Shown: positions 15,533 through 23,024 of the stretch, piece after piece
Layout of the letters: each line of letters opens with the position of its first letter
Position numbering within the stretch: the stretch's first letter is position 1
From: an uncultured Clostridia bacterium
Lineage (GTDB): Bacteria; Bacillota; Clostridia; Oscillospirales; Acutalibacteraceae
NCBI GenBank assembly: GCA_944385105.1
Contig: CALWVR010000007.1
Coordinates: 1 to 64,000 of the forward strand
Reading direction: 5' to 3'
Length of the DNA: 64,000 nt
Made by a program: the position numbers and the translations under genes
Notes under the pieces: generated by a model
The model's database searches: none
Seen by the model: only the letters and a program-made list of their open reading frames with translations
Told to the model about the DNA's origin: nothing

Positions 15533-16972
15533 ATGATTATGGAAGATTTACTTAAACCTTGTAGATATCAGGTTTTAAGAAAAATATACATTACAATGTT
15601 TATCCTGGCAGTGTTTACAAGAGTATTGATGCCAATAGCATCGCACGAAACTCAACTTATGAATTCAATTGTTTTCTCTATTGTTGCCGTATTTGGTGCA
15701 TTTGTTATAACTTTTGACTTATGTACAGAAAAAATAATGCTAAAACAAAAGAATATAATATGGTTAATTTTAGCTTTAGCGTCTTGTATTATATCTAGTA
15801 TATTAAATATTAAGTACGGTATCTGGGGAAATGTAAGAAATCTTGTATGGATGTCGATATCATTTTTTGTTTTATATCCTACAGATCAGAATCGTTCAAA
15901 AAATGATATAAGGGATGAAATACAATATGTATCGAATATATTGACATTTGTTTGGTTTTTTGCATGTTTTATATCTTTAATTATGTTCTTTCTTAATATA
16001 GGATACTATATAGATATATATCCTGATTCTTTTTCACGTCAGGGATTTATTGAATGTAGATTGTTTGGAATATTTGAGGATCCAAACTTTGCTGCGGTGG
16101 TATCTATACTTATGATTATACTATCTATATGGAATTTAAGTAATGGGCAAAAAAGAATAATGAAAGTCTTTTATATTTTTAATATTGTAATACAGTTTCT
16201 TTATATAGTCTTATCAGGTTCAAGAACAGCAGAAGTTTCTTTTGCATTAGTTATTGCGATAACATCCTATTTTTTACTTAAAGAAAGTGAATGCTTCAAA
16301 AGAGCTGGTATAATAATAAAAAATACTCTTTTTGTATTTATTAGTTTGTGTATATCTGCGCTACTTATAATTAGTATGAATTTTACTGGAAAGGTTATAT
16401 CATATGTACCAGCTTTTATTGAAAGTCAATTTGGTACTTATCAGTCTAATACAGTGATAACAAAAAAACCAGTTAATATAATCAGAGAAGATGTAGTAGA
16501 AAGTACTGATGTTTCAAATTGTAGGTTTAGAATATGGGAAAGCGCTTTAGAATTGTTTAGAAGTGCACCTATATTTGGCACGTCACCAAGAAATATGAGG
16601 ACGTATGCAAAGGTTAATTTTAGTGAAGGATTTATAGCGAAACATTCCTATGCAGTACATAATGCGTATATTGATGTATTAACGTCTATGGGATTAGTGG
16701 GTGCAACTTTTATAGCAATATTTTTTGTACTTTATTTAATTGAATTATTTAGATACTTATTCACGAGTAAAAATAAAAGAAATTATAAAATGATTGTACT
16801 TTGTTTAGCTATTGTAACAACTGTGGCAAGTTCTGCAATGTTTTTATCTGAAATATTTTTTGTTAATACAATAGGGGTACTAATGTTTTGGCTATATCTT
16901 GGATATACGTATTATTTTATAAGTGAGGAAGCAATAAATAAAGTGGAGGAACAGCCTGTTGGAGCGAAGTAA
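15533..16972 (+). CDS. Wzy-like polysaccharide polymerase / O-antigen ligase family protein
   Basis: About 479 residues with 10-12 membrane helices and a large extracytoplasmic loop around residues 300-360. The segment FRIWESALELFRSAPIFGTSPRN followed by HSYAVHNAYIDVLTSMGLVG is the Wzy_C/WaaL signature (R-x-x-x-W in the loop, then HNxYL-like H-N-A-Y). It polymerises or ligates lipid-linked repeat units outside the membrane. ATG 15533 has GGGGA 8 bases upstream; a GTG at 15518 is the alternative start. The Wzx/Wzy pairing with the flippase three kilobases downstream indicates a Wzy-dependent polymer. Confidence 0.85.
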   Translation: MIMEDLLKPCRYQVLRKIYITMFILAVFTRVLMPIASHETQLMNSIVFSIVAVFGAFVITFDLCTEKIMLKQKNIIWLILALASCIISSILNIKYGIWGNVRNLVWMSISFFVLYPTDQNRSKNDIRDEIQYVSNILTFVWFFACFISLIMFFLNIGYYIDIYPDSFSRQGFIECRLFGIFEDPNFAAVVSILMIILSIWNLSNGQKRIMKVFYIFNIVIQFLYIVLSGSRTAEVSFALVIAITSYFLLKESECFKRAGIIIKNTLFVFISLCISALLIISMNFTGKVISYVPAFIESQFGTYQSNTVITKKPVNIIREDVVESTDVSNCRFRIWESALELFRSAPIFGTSPRNMRTYAKVNFSEGFIAKHSYAVHNAYIDVLTSMGLVGATFIAIFFVLYLIELFRYLFTSKNKRNYKMIVLCLAIVTTVASSAMFLSEIFFVNTIGVLMFWLYLGYTYYFISEEAINKVEEQPVGAK

Positions 16973-17966
16973 GATAAGTATAATTGTGCCTGTATATAAT
17001 GCTGAAAAGACTCTTAAACAGTGTGTAAATAGTATACTTTCTCAGACCTATAAAAATATAGAGGTTATATTAGTAAACGATGGCTCAACAGATGACTCAC
17101 TTAAAGTTTGTAATAAGTTTTCTGATGAAGATAAACGTGTATTAGTTTTAAGCCAGAAGAATATGGGAGTATCAGCATCAAGAAATAAAGGGCTAAAGTT
17201 TGCAAAGGGAGAGTTTATACAATTTATAGACTCTGATGATTACATAGACAAATTTATGTGTGAAAAGCTCGTTAAAAATATAAAACAGTATAAGGCCGAT
17301 GTGGTTGTGTGTGGTTATAATAAAATTAGTTTTAATGGGATAGAGAGTAAGCAGGGGCCTAGAGCTGTAGTAGAGGGAATAGCTAATTTAGAACAAGTAT
17401 TCGCTACAGCATTTGAGGGTGCCCTTTTTAATGCACCTTGGAATAAAATTTATAAAAGGAGTAAAATCAAAGAAACTTTTCTTGAGGGACTATGTTTAGG
17501 AGAAGATTTAAAGTTTAATTTATCATACTTTTCAAACTGTGACAAATTCGTATTTACTAATGACTGCCTTTATAATTACACTGACTATTCAAATAGTAGT
17601 TTATCTGAAAGATATGATGATGATTTACTTAATTTACAATTAAATCTTTATAAGAGTTCTCAAGATTTTTGTGTTAAAAACTTTAATGGAAGTATTGGAA
17701 TAGATTCTACTAAGAAGGTTTTTGAGAAAGAGATTTACTACTATATAAAAAAATTAATACTTAAATCGAATTATAAAAGACGAGACAAACTAGAAAAAAT
17801 TAAGGAATGCCTGTATATCACTGAGATAAAGGAAAGGATGAATGATGTAAGAACAAAAGATAAACAGATTAGGCTACTATTTATCTTACTAAGGCATAAT
17901 TTAATAAGTTTAGTATATCTATTTTTTTATTTAAAAACTATTTTAAAAGGGGACGAATTATATTGA
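16959..17966 (+). CDS. GT2 glycosyltransferase
   Basis: A 335-residue family 2 glycosyltransferase with ISIIVPVYNAEKTLKQCVNS, VNDGSTDDSLKV, FIQFIDSDDYIDKF and VVVCGYNKI. It resembles the operon's second GT2 in layout but differs in the C-terminal half. The start is TTG 16959, overlapping the polymerase gene by 14 bases, with a strong AGTGGAGGA site 8 bases upstream. Confidence 0.88.
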   Translation: MERSKISIIVPVYNAEKTLKQCVNSILSQTYKNIEVILVNDGSTDDSLKVCNKFSDEDKRVLVLSQKNMGVSASRNKGLKFAKGEFIQFIDSDDYIDKFMCEKLVKNIKQYKADVVVCGYNKISFNGIESKQGPRAVVEGIANLEQVFATAFEGALFNAPWNKIYKRSKIKETFLEGLCLGEDLKFNLSYFSNCDKFVFTNDCLYNYTDYSNSSLSERYDDDLLNLQLNLYKSSQDFCVKNFNGSIGIDSTKKVFEKEIYYYIKKLILKSNYKRRDKLEKIKECLYITEIKERMNDVRTKDKQIRLLFILLRHNLISLVYLFFYLKTILKGDELY

Positions 17967-18000
17967 TAAAGATACACTATCAAGGGGGCCATCAAGCTAA

Positions 18001-19536
18001 ATGAGAACAAGAAACTCAATTATTAATAGTATTGTAGCTTTAATATCATATATAATTTTATCCCTTGGTCCATTTTTCATAAGTCCGTTTATTGCTAGTT
18101 TGGGTACGGAAGTTTTAGGTATTCAAAAGACTTTTGTAGATACAGTTTCTCTTTTAAGTATAGTGGAACTTGGGATAAGCTTCGGTATCATATATAAATT
18201 ATATAAGCCTATAGCGGACGGAGATAAAAAGAAGATAGCAATTTTGCTTAATTTCTATAAAAATGCGTTTAAAGTTATTGCTATTTTAGTTTTTTTATTA
18301 GGGGTAATATTGTCATTTATTATTCCTAAATTATGTAACTCACCTAAGTTTTCTGATAAGTGGATTGCATGTATGTTTTTTCTATATGTTTTTGATACAT
18401 TGTCAACTTATTTATTTGGGCACAAGAGAGCAATGCTTATTGCCGATCAGAAAAATTATATAGTTAATATTTGTAGGACAAGTTGCCAATTGATTATGTA
18501 CGCATTTCAAATAGTTGCGATATGTATATTTAGATCATTTGAACTTTATGTTATATCCAAGTTAATATTTACTTTACTAGAGGCAATTCTTATACATATT
18601 ATATATAATAAAAACTATAGTGATATAGACCTTAAGACAAATGAAAGAATGTCTGAGAAGGAACGAATAGACTTGTTTAAAAACTTAGGTGCACTTTTTT
18701 ATCATAAGGTAGGATATAAAAGTCTGACGTCAGGTTCAACACTTATAATAACGAACAAGCTTGGTGAAGCTATAACAGGAGTATATTATCCTTATACACT
18801 AATAACAAATGGTCTAAGTAGTATAACAGAGCAAGTGTTTAGTTCTATATTATCTAGCTTTGGAAATTTACTTGCTAAAGGAACAAAAGAAGATGTTTTT
18901 AATGTATATAAAAAAGTATATTTTCTGAATCATCTTATATTTTCATTTTTCACAGTTTCATTATTTTGTCTAGTTGAACCTTTCATAAAATTTATTTGGA
19001 TGGGGCCTAATTTTTTATTTCCTATAGATACAGTTTTACTTATAACTGTAAATTTTTATATGTTAGGTATGAGGCAGTCAATCACAATGGTTAAAAATAG
19101 TGCAGGTCTTTATAGGCCGGATAGATACTTTGCGTTGCTTGAGGCAGCAATAAATATATTTTTATCATTAAGTTTAGTGGAATGTATTGGTATAAATGGT
19201 GTTTTAATTTCTAATATTTTTAGTTCGTTACTTATTCCTTTTTGGACACAACCGTACATAGTTTATAAAAATGTATTTAAAAGATCAGTTATGAGTTATT
19301 ATAAGAAATACTTTGTATATATGTTAGTTACTTTATTTTCAGGGCTATTGTCGTTCTATCTATGCTCGTTATGTAAGGAAGAGGGTATTTTAAAATTATT
19401 TTTTAATGCTGTGATATGTCTAATTATACCTAATTTAATAAACTTAGTAATTTTTTATAGGACTACAGAACAACAGTATTTTTTAGGCATTATAAGGAAT
19501 TTATTTACAAAATTTAGAATGAGAGATAGAAATTAA
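18001..19536 (+). CDS. Polysaccharide flippase, Wzx-like (MOP superfamily)
   Basis: A 511-residue protein with about 12-14 membrane helices. It opens with a SIVALISYIILSLGPFFISP helix and has the typical SIVELGISFGIIYKLYKPIA first-loop segment of repeat-unit flippases. It would carry the undecaprenyl-linked unit across the membrane for the Wzy-like polymerase. It is the last gene of the polymer operon. Its final codons (about NLFTKFRMRDRN) recur as non-coding relics at 20092-20130 and 20684-20725, showing that the following array was duplicated with a breakpoint inside this gene. Confidence 0.88.
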   Translation: MRTRNSIINSIVALISYIILSLGPFFISPFIASLGTEVLGIQKTFVDTVSLLSIVELGISFGIIYKLYKPIADGDKKKIAILLNFYKNAFKVIAILVFLLGVILSFIIPKLCNSPKFSDKWIACMFFLYVFDTLSTYLFGHKRAMLIADQKNYIVNICRTSCQLIMYAFQIVAICIFRSFELYVISKLIFTLLEAILIHIIYNKNYSDIDLKTNERMSEKERIDLFKNLGALFYHKVGYKSLTSGSTLIITNKLGEAITGVYYPYTLITNGLSSITEQVFSSILSSFGNLLAKGTKEDVFNVYKKVYFLNHLIFSFFTVSLFCLVEPFIKFIWMGPNFLFPIDTVLLITVNFYMLGMRQSITMVKNSAGLYRPDRYFALLEAAINIFLSLSLVECIGINGVLISNIFSSLLIPFWTQPYIVYKNVFKRSVMSYYKKYFVYMLVTLFSGLLSFYLCSLCKEEGILKLFFNAVICLIIPNLINLVIFYRTTEQQYFLGIIRNLFTKFRMRDRN

Positions 19537-19677
19537 AATAAAAAGAGATTGACTTGATATAGATTCTTTTTGTCTATAGGAATAGTAATTTTAATTTGTA
19601 TCTATTTGTTACAAAATTTTGCTAATGTACCAGGGGGTATTTTCTACAAGAACTATACATAGATTTTGTGGAAAGTG

Positions 19678-19706
19678 TTGACATGAATATTGAACTATAG
19701 TATACT
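19678..19706 (+). promoter_or_regulatory. Promoter of GG-leader gene 1
   Basis: A perfect TTGACA (19678-19683), a 17-bp spacer and TATACT (19701-19706), about 25 bases before the start codon. The equivalent place in unit 2 reads TTTACA with a weak -10. Confidence 0.75.
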
Positions 19707-19731
19707 TATGTTAAGTAAGGGGGTGGAGAAT

Positions 19732-20043
19732 ATGAGTAAGATTGAAAAAATTAGTGTCGATGATTTAAAAAACATTTCAGGTGGGTATTTGTTCATATTA
19801 AGACCACGCAGTGATAGTATAGGACGTAAAGTAGCAGGAGAATATGATACAATCTTAATTACGACACCAGAAGAAGACTTGTGTTTAAAAGAGGACACTA
19901 GTTGGAGGGATTATTTACCAAGTTCATTCAATGATAAGTTCTTGTTGTTTGGAACTGGTATTGAGGAAAAAACTATAGAGAACTATCTTAAATTGAAGTT
20001 CTTACAAAATCATGGTTTTGAAGAAAATGGATTTGACAAATAA
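19732..20043 (+). CDS. Secreted-peptide precursor with double-glycine leader, copy 1
   Basis: A 103-residue protein. Residues 1-18, MSKIEKISVDDLKNISGG, fit the class II bacteriocin leader consensus (hydrophobic at -12, -7 and -4; S at -11; acidic at -8; GG at -2/-1). Such leaders are cut by C39-peptidase ABC transporters or related proteases. The predicted cargo of 85 residues is long, mostly hydrophilic and without a membrane helix, with one cysteine (EDLCL). It contains YDTILITTPEEDLCL, DTSW and a C-terminal YLKLKFLQNHGF block shared by the paralogues. I recognise no cargo family. It could be a bacteriocin, a signal peptide or a protein attached to the surface. AAGGGGGTGGAG precedes ATG 19732. 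Confidence 0.75.
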   Translation: MSKIEKISVDDLKNISGGYLFILRPRSDSIGRKVAGEYDTILITTPEEDLCLKEDTSWRDYLPSSFNDKFLLFGTGIEEKTIENYLKLKFLQNHGFEENGFDK

Positions 20044-20046
20044 AAA

Positions 20047-20086
20047 AATAATTCCCCTCGGTTGTTCCGAGGGAATTATTTCTTAT
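20047..20086 (+). terminator. Terminator of GG-leader gene 1
   Basis: AATAATTCCCCTCGG (20047-20061) pairs with CCGAGGGAATTATT (20067-20080) with one bulged C, then TCTTATT. Confidence 0.88.
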
Positions 20087-20091
20087 TATGA

Positions 20092-20130
20092 AACTTATTT
20101 GCAGAGTTTAGGGTGCATTATAGAAGTTAA
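20092..20130 (+). repeat. Relic of the flippase C-terminus, unit 2
   Basis: In one frame this reads NLFAEFRVHYRS and a stop. The true flippase ends NLFTKFRMRDRN and a stop. No start codon or upstream coding precedes it, so it is duplication debris. Confidence 0.8.
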
Positions 20131-20325
20131 AACAAAAGAGAGCTTGGTTTTATAGATTCTTTTTTTACTGCTAAGTATAAGGACTTTAAATTATATCTGT
20201 TTGTTTAAAAATTTTTCTGATGTATCAGGAACTATTCTCAAAAAAGACTATACGCAAATTTTGTAAAAAATTTTTACATAGATATCTATTTATAATGTAT
20301 TTATAATAAATAAGGAGCGGGAAAT

Positions 20326-20637
20326 ATGAGTAAAATTAAAAATATTGGTATTGATGATTTAAAAGATGTTTCAGGTGGGTATTTGTTTGCATTAAAACCT
20401 CGCTATGATAAGGCAGGACGGCAAGTAGCAGGGACATATGATACAATCTTAATGACGACACCATCAGAAGATTTATGTTTAATAGCGGACACTAGTTGGA
20501 TGAATGATTTACCAAGTACCTTAGATGATAAGAACATGCTGTTTGATGCTGGTATTGCTGAAGAAACTATAGAGAGCTATCTTAAAATGAAGTGCTTACA
20601 AAGGCATGGTTTTAGAGAAGATGGCTTTGGACAGTGA
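20326..20637 (+). CDS. Secreted-peptide precursor with double-glycine leader, copy 2
   Basis: A 103-residue paralogue of copy 1, with the same length and no gaps (66 of 103 residues identical by my count). The leader is MSKIKNIGIDDLKDVSGG. Conserved cargo features are GR-VAG-YDTIL, TTP-EDLCL, DTSW, LPS, TIE-YLK and HGF. It has a second cysteine (KMKCLQ). Most differences are conservative or between charged and polar residues, which indicates selection on the protein rather than drift. RBS AAGGAG lies 9 bases before ATG. It has its own terminator. Confidence 0.75.
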   Translation: MSKIKNIGIDDLKDVSGGYLFALKPRYDKAGRQVAGTYDTILMTTPSEDLCLIADTSWMNDLPSTLDDKNMLFDAGIAEETIESYLKMKCLQRHGFREDGFGQ

Positions 20638-20641
20638 TAAA

Positions 20642-20680
20642 AATAATTCGTTCGGGACAGCTGAGCGAATTATTTTTTTA
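20642..20680 (+). terminator. Terminator of GG-leader gene 2
   Basis: AATAATTCGTTC (20642-20653) pairs with GAGCGAATTATT (20663-20674) with one G-U pair, followed by TTTTTT. Confidence 0.88.
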
Positions 20681-20683
20681 TTA

Positions 20684-20725
20684 AGAAACTTATTTGCAGA
20701 ATTTAGGATGAGTCATAGGAGTTAA
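20684..20725 (+). repeat. Relic of the flippase C-terminus, unit 3
   Basis: Reads RNLFAEFRMSHRS and a stop, against RNLFTKFRMRDRN at the real flippase end. It shares NLFAEFR with the unit 2 relic, so units 2 and 3 are closer to each other here than either is to the parent. Confidence 0.82.
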
Positions 20726-20858
20726 AATAAAAGAGATCTTGATTTTATATAAATTCTTTTATTGGTAAACACAGCAATTTTAAAGCGTATTTATTTGTTT
20801 CAAAATTTTACTGTTATATAGCTATTTAGTAAAAAATGTGTAAAATTTTAAAAAAGTA

Positions 20859-20887
20859 TTGGCATAAACATTCATGTATATTGTAAT
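20859..20887 (+). promoter_or_regulatory. Promoter of GG-leader gene 3
   Basis: TTGGCA (20859-20864), a 17-bp spacer and TGTAAT (20882-20887), in the same place relative to the start codon as in unit 1. Each hexamer is one base off consensus. Confidence 0.6.
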
Positions 20888-20914
20888 CTAACAATAGAAA
20901 GAGAGGTGAGAAAT

Positions 20915-21279
20915 ATGAGTAAGCAGAATATTAAAAAAGGAAATATTAGTAATAGTGAAGATTTAAAGACATTTCAGGTGGATTCGAAATAATATACATA
21001 TTAGATAGGAATGGTCGTGTAGGTTTAGAAGTAATGTCAACGTCACCTGAAGAAAAAGAACGCATAGAGAATTTTCATCAAGAAATGCTGAGCTTAGGAA
21101 GATACGCCGCTATGGAGGCAACGGCTTTACAGCTTCATTTGGCCCCAAATACTATGTATAACTATCTTAAAATGAATTATTTACTTGAACATGGTTTTAG
21201 TAAAGGAAATAGTTATCCAGTTGTAGACAACAGTACGGTATTCAATGACGGACGTGCCTTAGATAGTGAAATAAAGTAG
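20915..21279 (+). pseudogene. GG-leader precursor copy 3, frameshifted in the leader (or translated by -1 slippage)
   Basis: From ATG 20915 (RBS GAGAGGTGAG) the frame reads MSKQNIKKGNISNSEDLK and then stops at 20990-20992. The -1 frame from 20968 continues DISGGFEIIYILDRNGR to a stop at 21279, so the rebuilt protein has 121 residues with an intact ...EDLKDISGG site. Copies 1 and 2 have six and four A's at this place; copy 3 has three. The break falls on T TTA AAG, a canonical X-XXY-YYZ slippery heptamer, and a -1 slip there gives exactly the restored frame. The cargo is diverged: no cysteine, STSPEEKE in place of TTP-ED, conserved YLKM-YLLEHGF, and a 20-residue extra C-terminus. Confidence 0.7.
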
Positions 21280-21292
21280 CCCACATTTAGAA

Positions 21293-21333
21293 AAATCATC
21301 CCCTCGATTATTCCGAGAGGATGATTTTTTTAT
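21293..21333. terminator. Terminator of GG-leader gene 3, shared with the facing membrane-protein gene
   Basis: AAATCATCC-TCG (21293-21305) pairs with CGAG-GGATGATTT (21314-21327), followed by TTTTTATTT. The minus-strand gene ends within its right edge. Confidence 0.85.
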
Positions 21334-21722
21334 TTAAGGATAGAAAACATATTGCCGATAAGCGGAAGTGGGGTCATATTATCTTTTAAAACATTTATAA
21401 TACCAATTGAAATGAAAGCTATAGAGGCACAAATCCAAGTTAACTGTAAAAATGCAGTTAAGGAGGCTAGTATAGGAGCAATAGAATAAAGGATAATAGA
21501 TAATATATTAATGATGATAAGAGAAGAGAATAAAACAATTGAAAGAATAATACCCTGATTTACATGGAATTTTACCTTTCTATTTTCTTTGTCAGATAAA
21601 AGTCCTACTAACCATAAAATATAAATGTAAGCTAAAATACAATAAATTTTTTCTCGAGTTTTAGGAGATAAATTAAACGATTGCTCTTCATAGTCTGAGC
21701 CATTTTTATAGTTGTTAGACAT
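21330..21722 (-). CDS. Small membrane protein, DUF4870/Tic20-like (paralogue 2)
   Basis: A 130-residue protein with three or four membrane helices. The short loop VKFHVNQGIILSIVLF fits the R/K-F-H-x-x-Q-G motif of the DUF4870 family, and it ends PLPLIGNMFSILK, resembling the IPIIGDI end of its neighbour. GGTGAT lies about 6 bases before ATG 21722. It is the last gene of a three-gene minus-strand run after the cyclophilin and the paralogue. No biochemical function is known for the family. Confidence 0.75.
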   Translation of the reverse strand: MSNNYKNGSDYEEQSFNLSPKTREKIYCILAYIYILWLVGLLSDKENRKVKFHVNQGIILSIVLFSSLIIINILSIILYSIAPILASLTAFLQLTWICASIAFISIGIINVLKDNMTPLPLIGNMFSILK

Positions 21723-21734
21723 TTATATCACCAT

Positions 21735-22091
21735 CTAATCTTTTATTATTTTTTTGACTATATCACCTATTATAGGAATATAAATCATTTTACTAGATAT
21801 AGCACCCGATATCCCCATAATTAGGAGTATTAACCAGGCTACCCCTATAGCTATGTATGAAAGAAGACAAATTATTTCTATAGTTTCGAATAGAGAACTT
21901 AAAGTAAGCTGTAAAATAAGAACAATCAGAGATAGGCAAGACATTGTATAAAATAATATTTCACCCTGTTTAGAGTGGAAACGAACTTGATCAGAATCCT
22001 TTTCTACAGAAAATTTTCCTATTAAGAATAAAGGACCAATGTAAGAAATGATAGATAGAAATTTCACATTAAACTTGTCAAATTTTTCCAT
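21735..22091 (-). CDS. Small membrane protein, DUF4870/Tic20-like (paralogue 1)
   Basis: A 118-residue protein with about three helices. It has FLSIISYIGPLFLIGKF, the loop QVRFHSKQGEILFYT, and the C-terminal MIYIPIIGDIVKKIIKD. These match the paralogue downstream in order and spacing. The start ATG 22091 is 3 bases from the cyclophilin stop, and its GAGG site lies inside the last cyclophilin codons, so translation is coupled. Function unknown. Confidence 0.78.
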   Translation of the reverse strand: MEKFDKFNVKFLSIISYIGPLFLIGKFSVEKDSDQVRFHSKQGEILFYTMSCLSLIVLILQLTLSSLFETIEIICLLSYIAIGVAWLILLIMGISGAISSKMIYIPIIGDIVKKIIKD

Positions 22092-22093
22092 AA

Positions 22094-22885
22094 TTAATCC
22101 TCAAAATTAACTATATCTATTTTTTCTATGATTATATCACTTAAAGGTTTATCATTTTCATTTGTGGGACTAGAAGCTATTTTATTAACAACGTCCATTC
22201 CATCAAAAACTTGAGCAAAAACAGTATGGCCTTTGTTTAGTGTATTAAGATATCCATCAAGATGAGGGTTGCCACCGTTTTGATTATATAATTCTTTAAT
22301 TTCATCAGTTACCTTAGTCATATCAACTATAGCTACATTTTTGTTATTACTATATTTATTATACACAGCTTCATAGTAGTCCCATCCGCCAAATGAGTCT
22401 TTCCCGCCTTGATTTATGAAAAATTGGCTTCCATTAGTGTTCTTGCCACAGTTAGCCATAGATACAGAACCAGTTATATTAAATAACTTATCACTAAATT
22501 CATCTTCAAATGGGCTTTTCCATATACTTTCTCCACCAGTTCCATTTCCTAAAGGATCTCCCGTTTGGATCATAAAATTATTTATAACTCTATGAAAGAT
22601 TACTCCATTATAGTACCCTTCTTTAGAGTGTGTCTTAAAATTTTCAACTGCTTTAGGGGCGATTTCATTAAAAAATTTAAGCTTTATTTGTCCAAAATTA
22701 GTAGTAATAATAGCTATTTCTTCTCCCTTTTTTGGAAGTTGTAATTGATAGTCTAATTTATCATTTTCCTTATTCAATGAGCATTTTGTTGTAGAGCTGG
22801 TGCTTTGGGAAGTAGTACAACCAGTAAGAGCCATAAATGGAGTCATAAGCATTAAAATAAGAGATTTAAAGAAAGTCTTTTTCAT
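22094..22885 (-). CDS. Cyclophilin-type peptidyl-prolyl isomerase, lipoprotein
   Basis: A 263-residue protein. Residues 1-23 are a lipoprotein signal (MKKTFFKSLILMLM, lipobox LTGC), so the enzyme sits on the outside of the membrane. The cyclophilin core follows: VIFHRVINNFMIQTGDPLGN carries the catalytic arginine in FHRV and the Q-x-GDP motif, with SVSMAN and NGSQFFIN downstream. A long insert (about WDYYEAVYNKYS to GGNPHLDGYLN) precedes HTVFAQVFDGMDVV; such inserts occur in clostridial secreted cyclophilins. It would speed folding of exported proteins. The start is ATG 22885, because AAAGG lies upstream and the signal peptide then has normal length. Confidence 0.9.
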   Translation of the reverse strand: MKKTFFKSLILMLMTPFMALTGCTTSQSTSSTTKCSLNKENDKLDYQLQLPKKGEEIAIITTNFGQIKLKFFNEIAPKAVENFKTHSKEGYYNGVIFHRVINNFMIQTGDPLGNGTGGESIWKSPFEDEFSDKLFNITGSVSMANCGKNTNGSQFFINQGGKDSFGGWDYYEAVYNKYSNNKNVAIVDMTKVTDEIKELYNQNGGNPHLDGYLNTLNKGHTVFAQVFDGMDVVNKIASSPTNENDKPLSDIIIEKIDIVNFED

Positions 22886-23024
22886 AAGTTTACACAAACC
22901 TTTCATAATATATATATAAGTATTTTATTATATTTATTTTAATAATTCAAGCCTATTTACCTAAGGTATATTACACGTTTAATAATGCATATAAATGTAT
23001 ATATAAAAAATAGGAGGAAACAAA

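Larger units (their letters stand above)
19495..21334 (+). repeat. Array of three ~590-bp tandem units, each with a GG-leader gene
   Basis: Each unit runs: end of the flippase reading frame (or its relic), about 200 bases of partly conserved leader with a promoter, a GG-leader gene, and a hairpin terminator. Tail-to-tail distances are 594 and 595 bases, and start-codon distances are 594 and 589. Conserved leader blocks include TTGT(T)nCAAAATTTT and ATAGATTCTTTTT-like segments. The units are diverged rather than identical, so the duplication is old. Sequence before the flippase tail is not repeated. Confidence 0.85.

Noticed and set aside
20915..20992. A separate 25-residue peptide gene
   Set aside because: This short frame is the start of GG-leader copy 3, cut by the frameshift. 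The sequence after residue 18 (TFQVDSK) is the wrong-frame reading of the GG region.
21034..21279. An independent 81-residue protein starting at ATG 21034
   Set aside because: There is no RBS before this ATG, and the frame continues upstream into the DISGG site of copy 3. It is the body of the frameshifted paralogue.
19495..21334. A mobile element or integron-like cassette array
   Set aside because: There is no transposase or integrase and no terminal inverted repeats or target duplications. The flippase relics explain the structure by tandem duplication.
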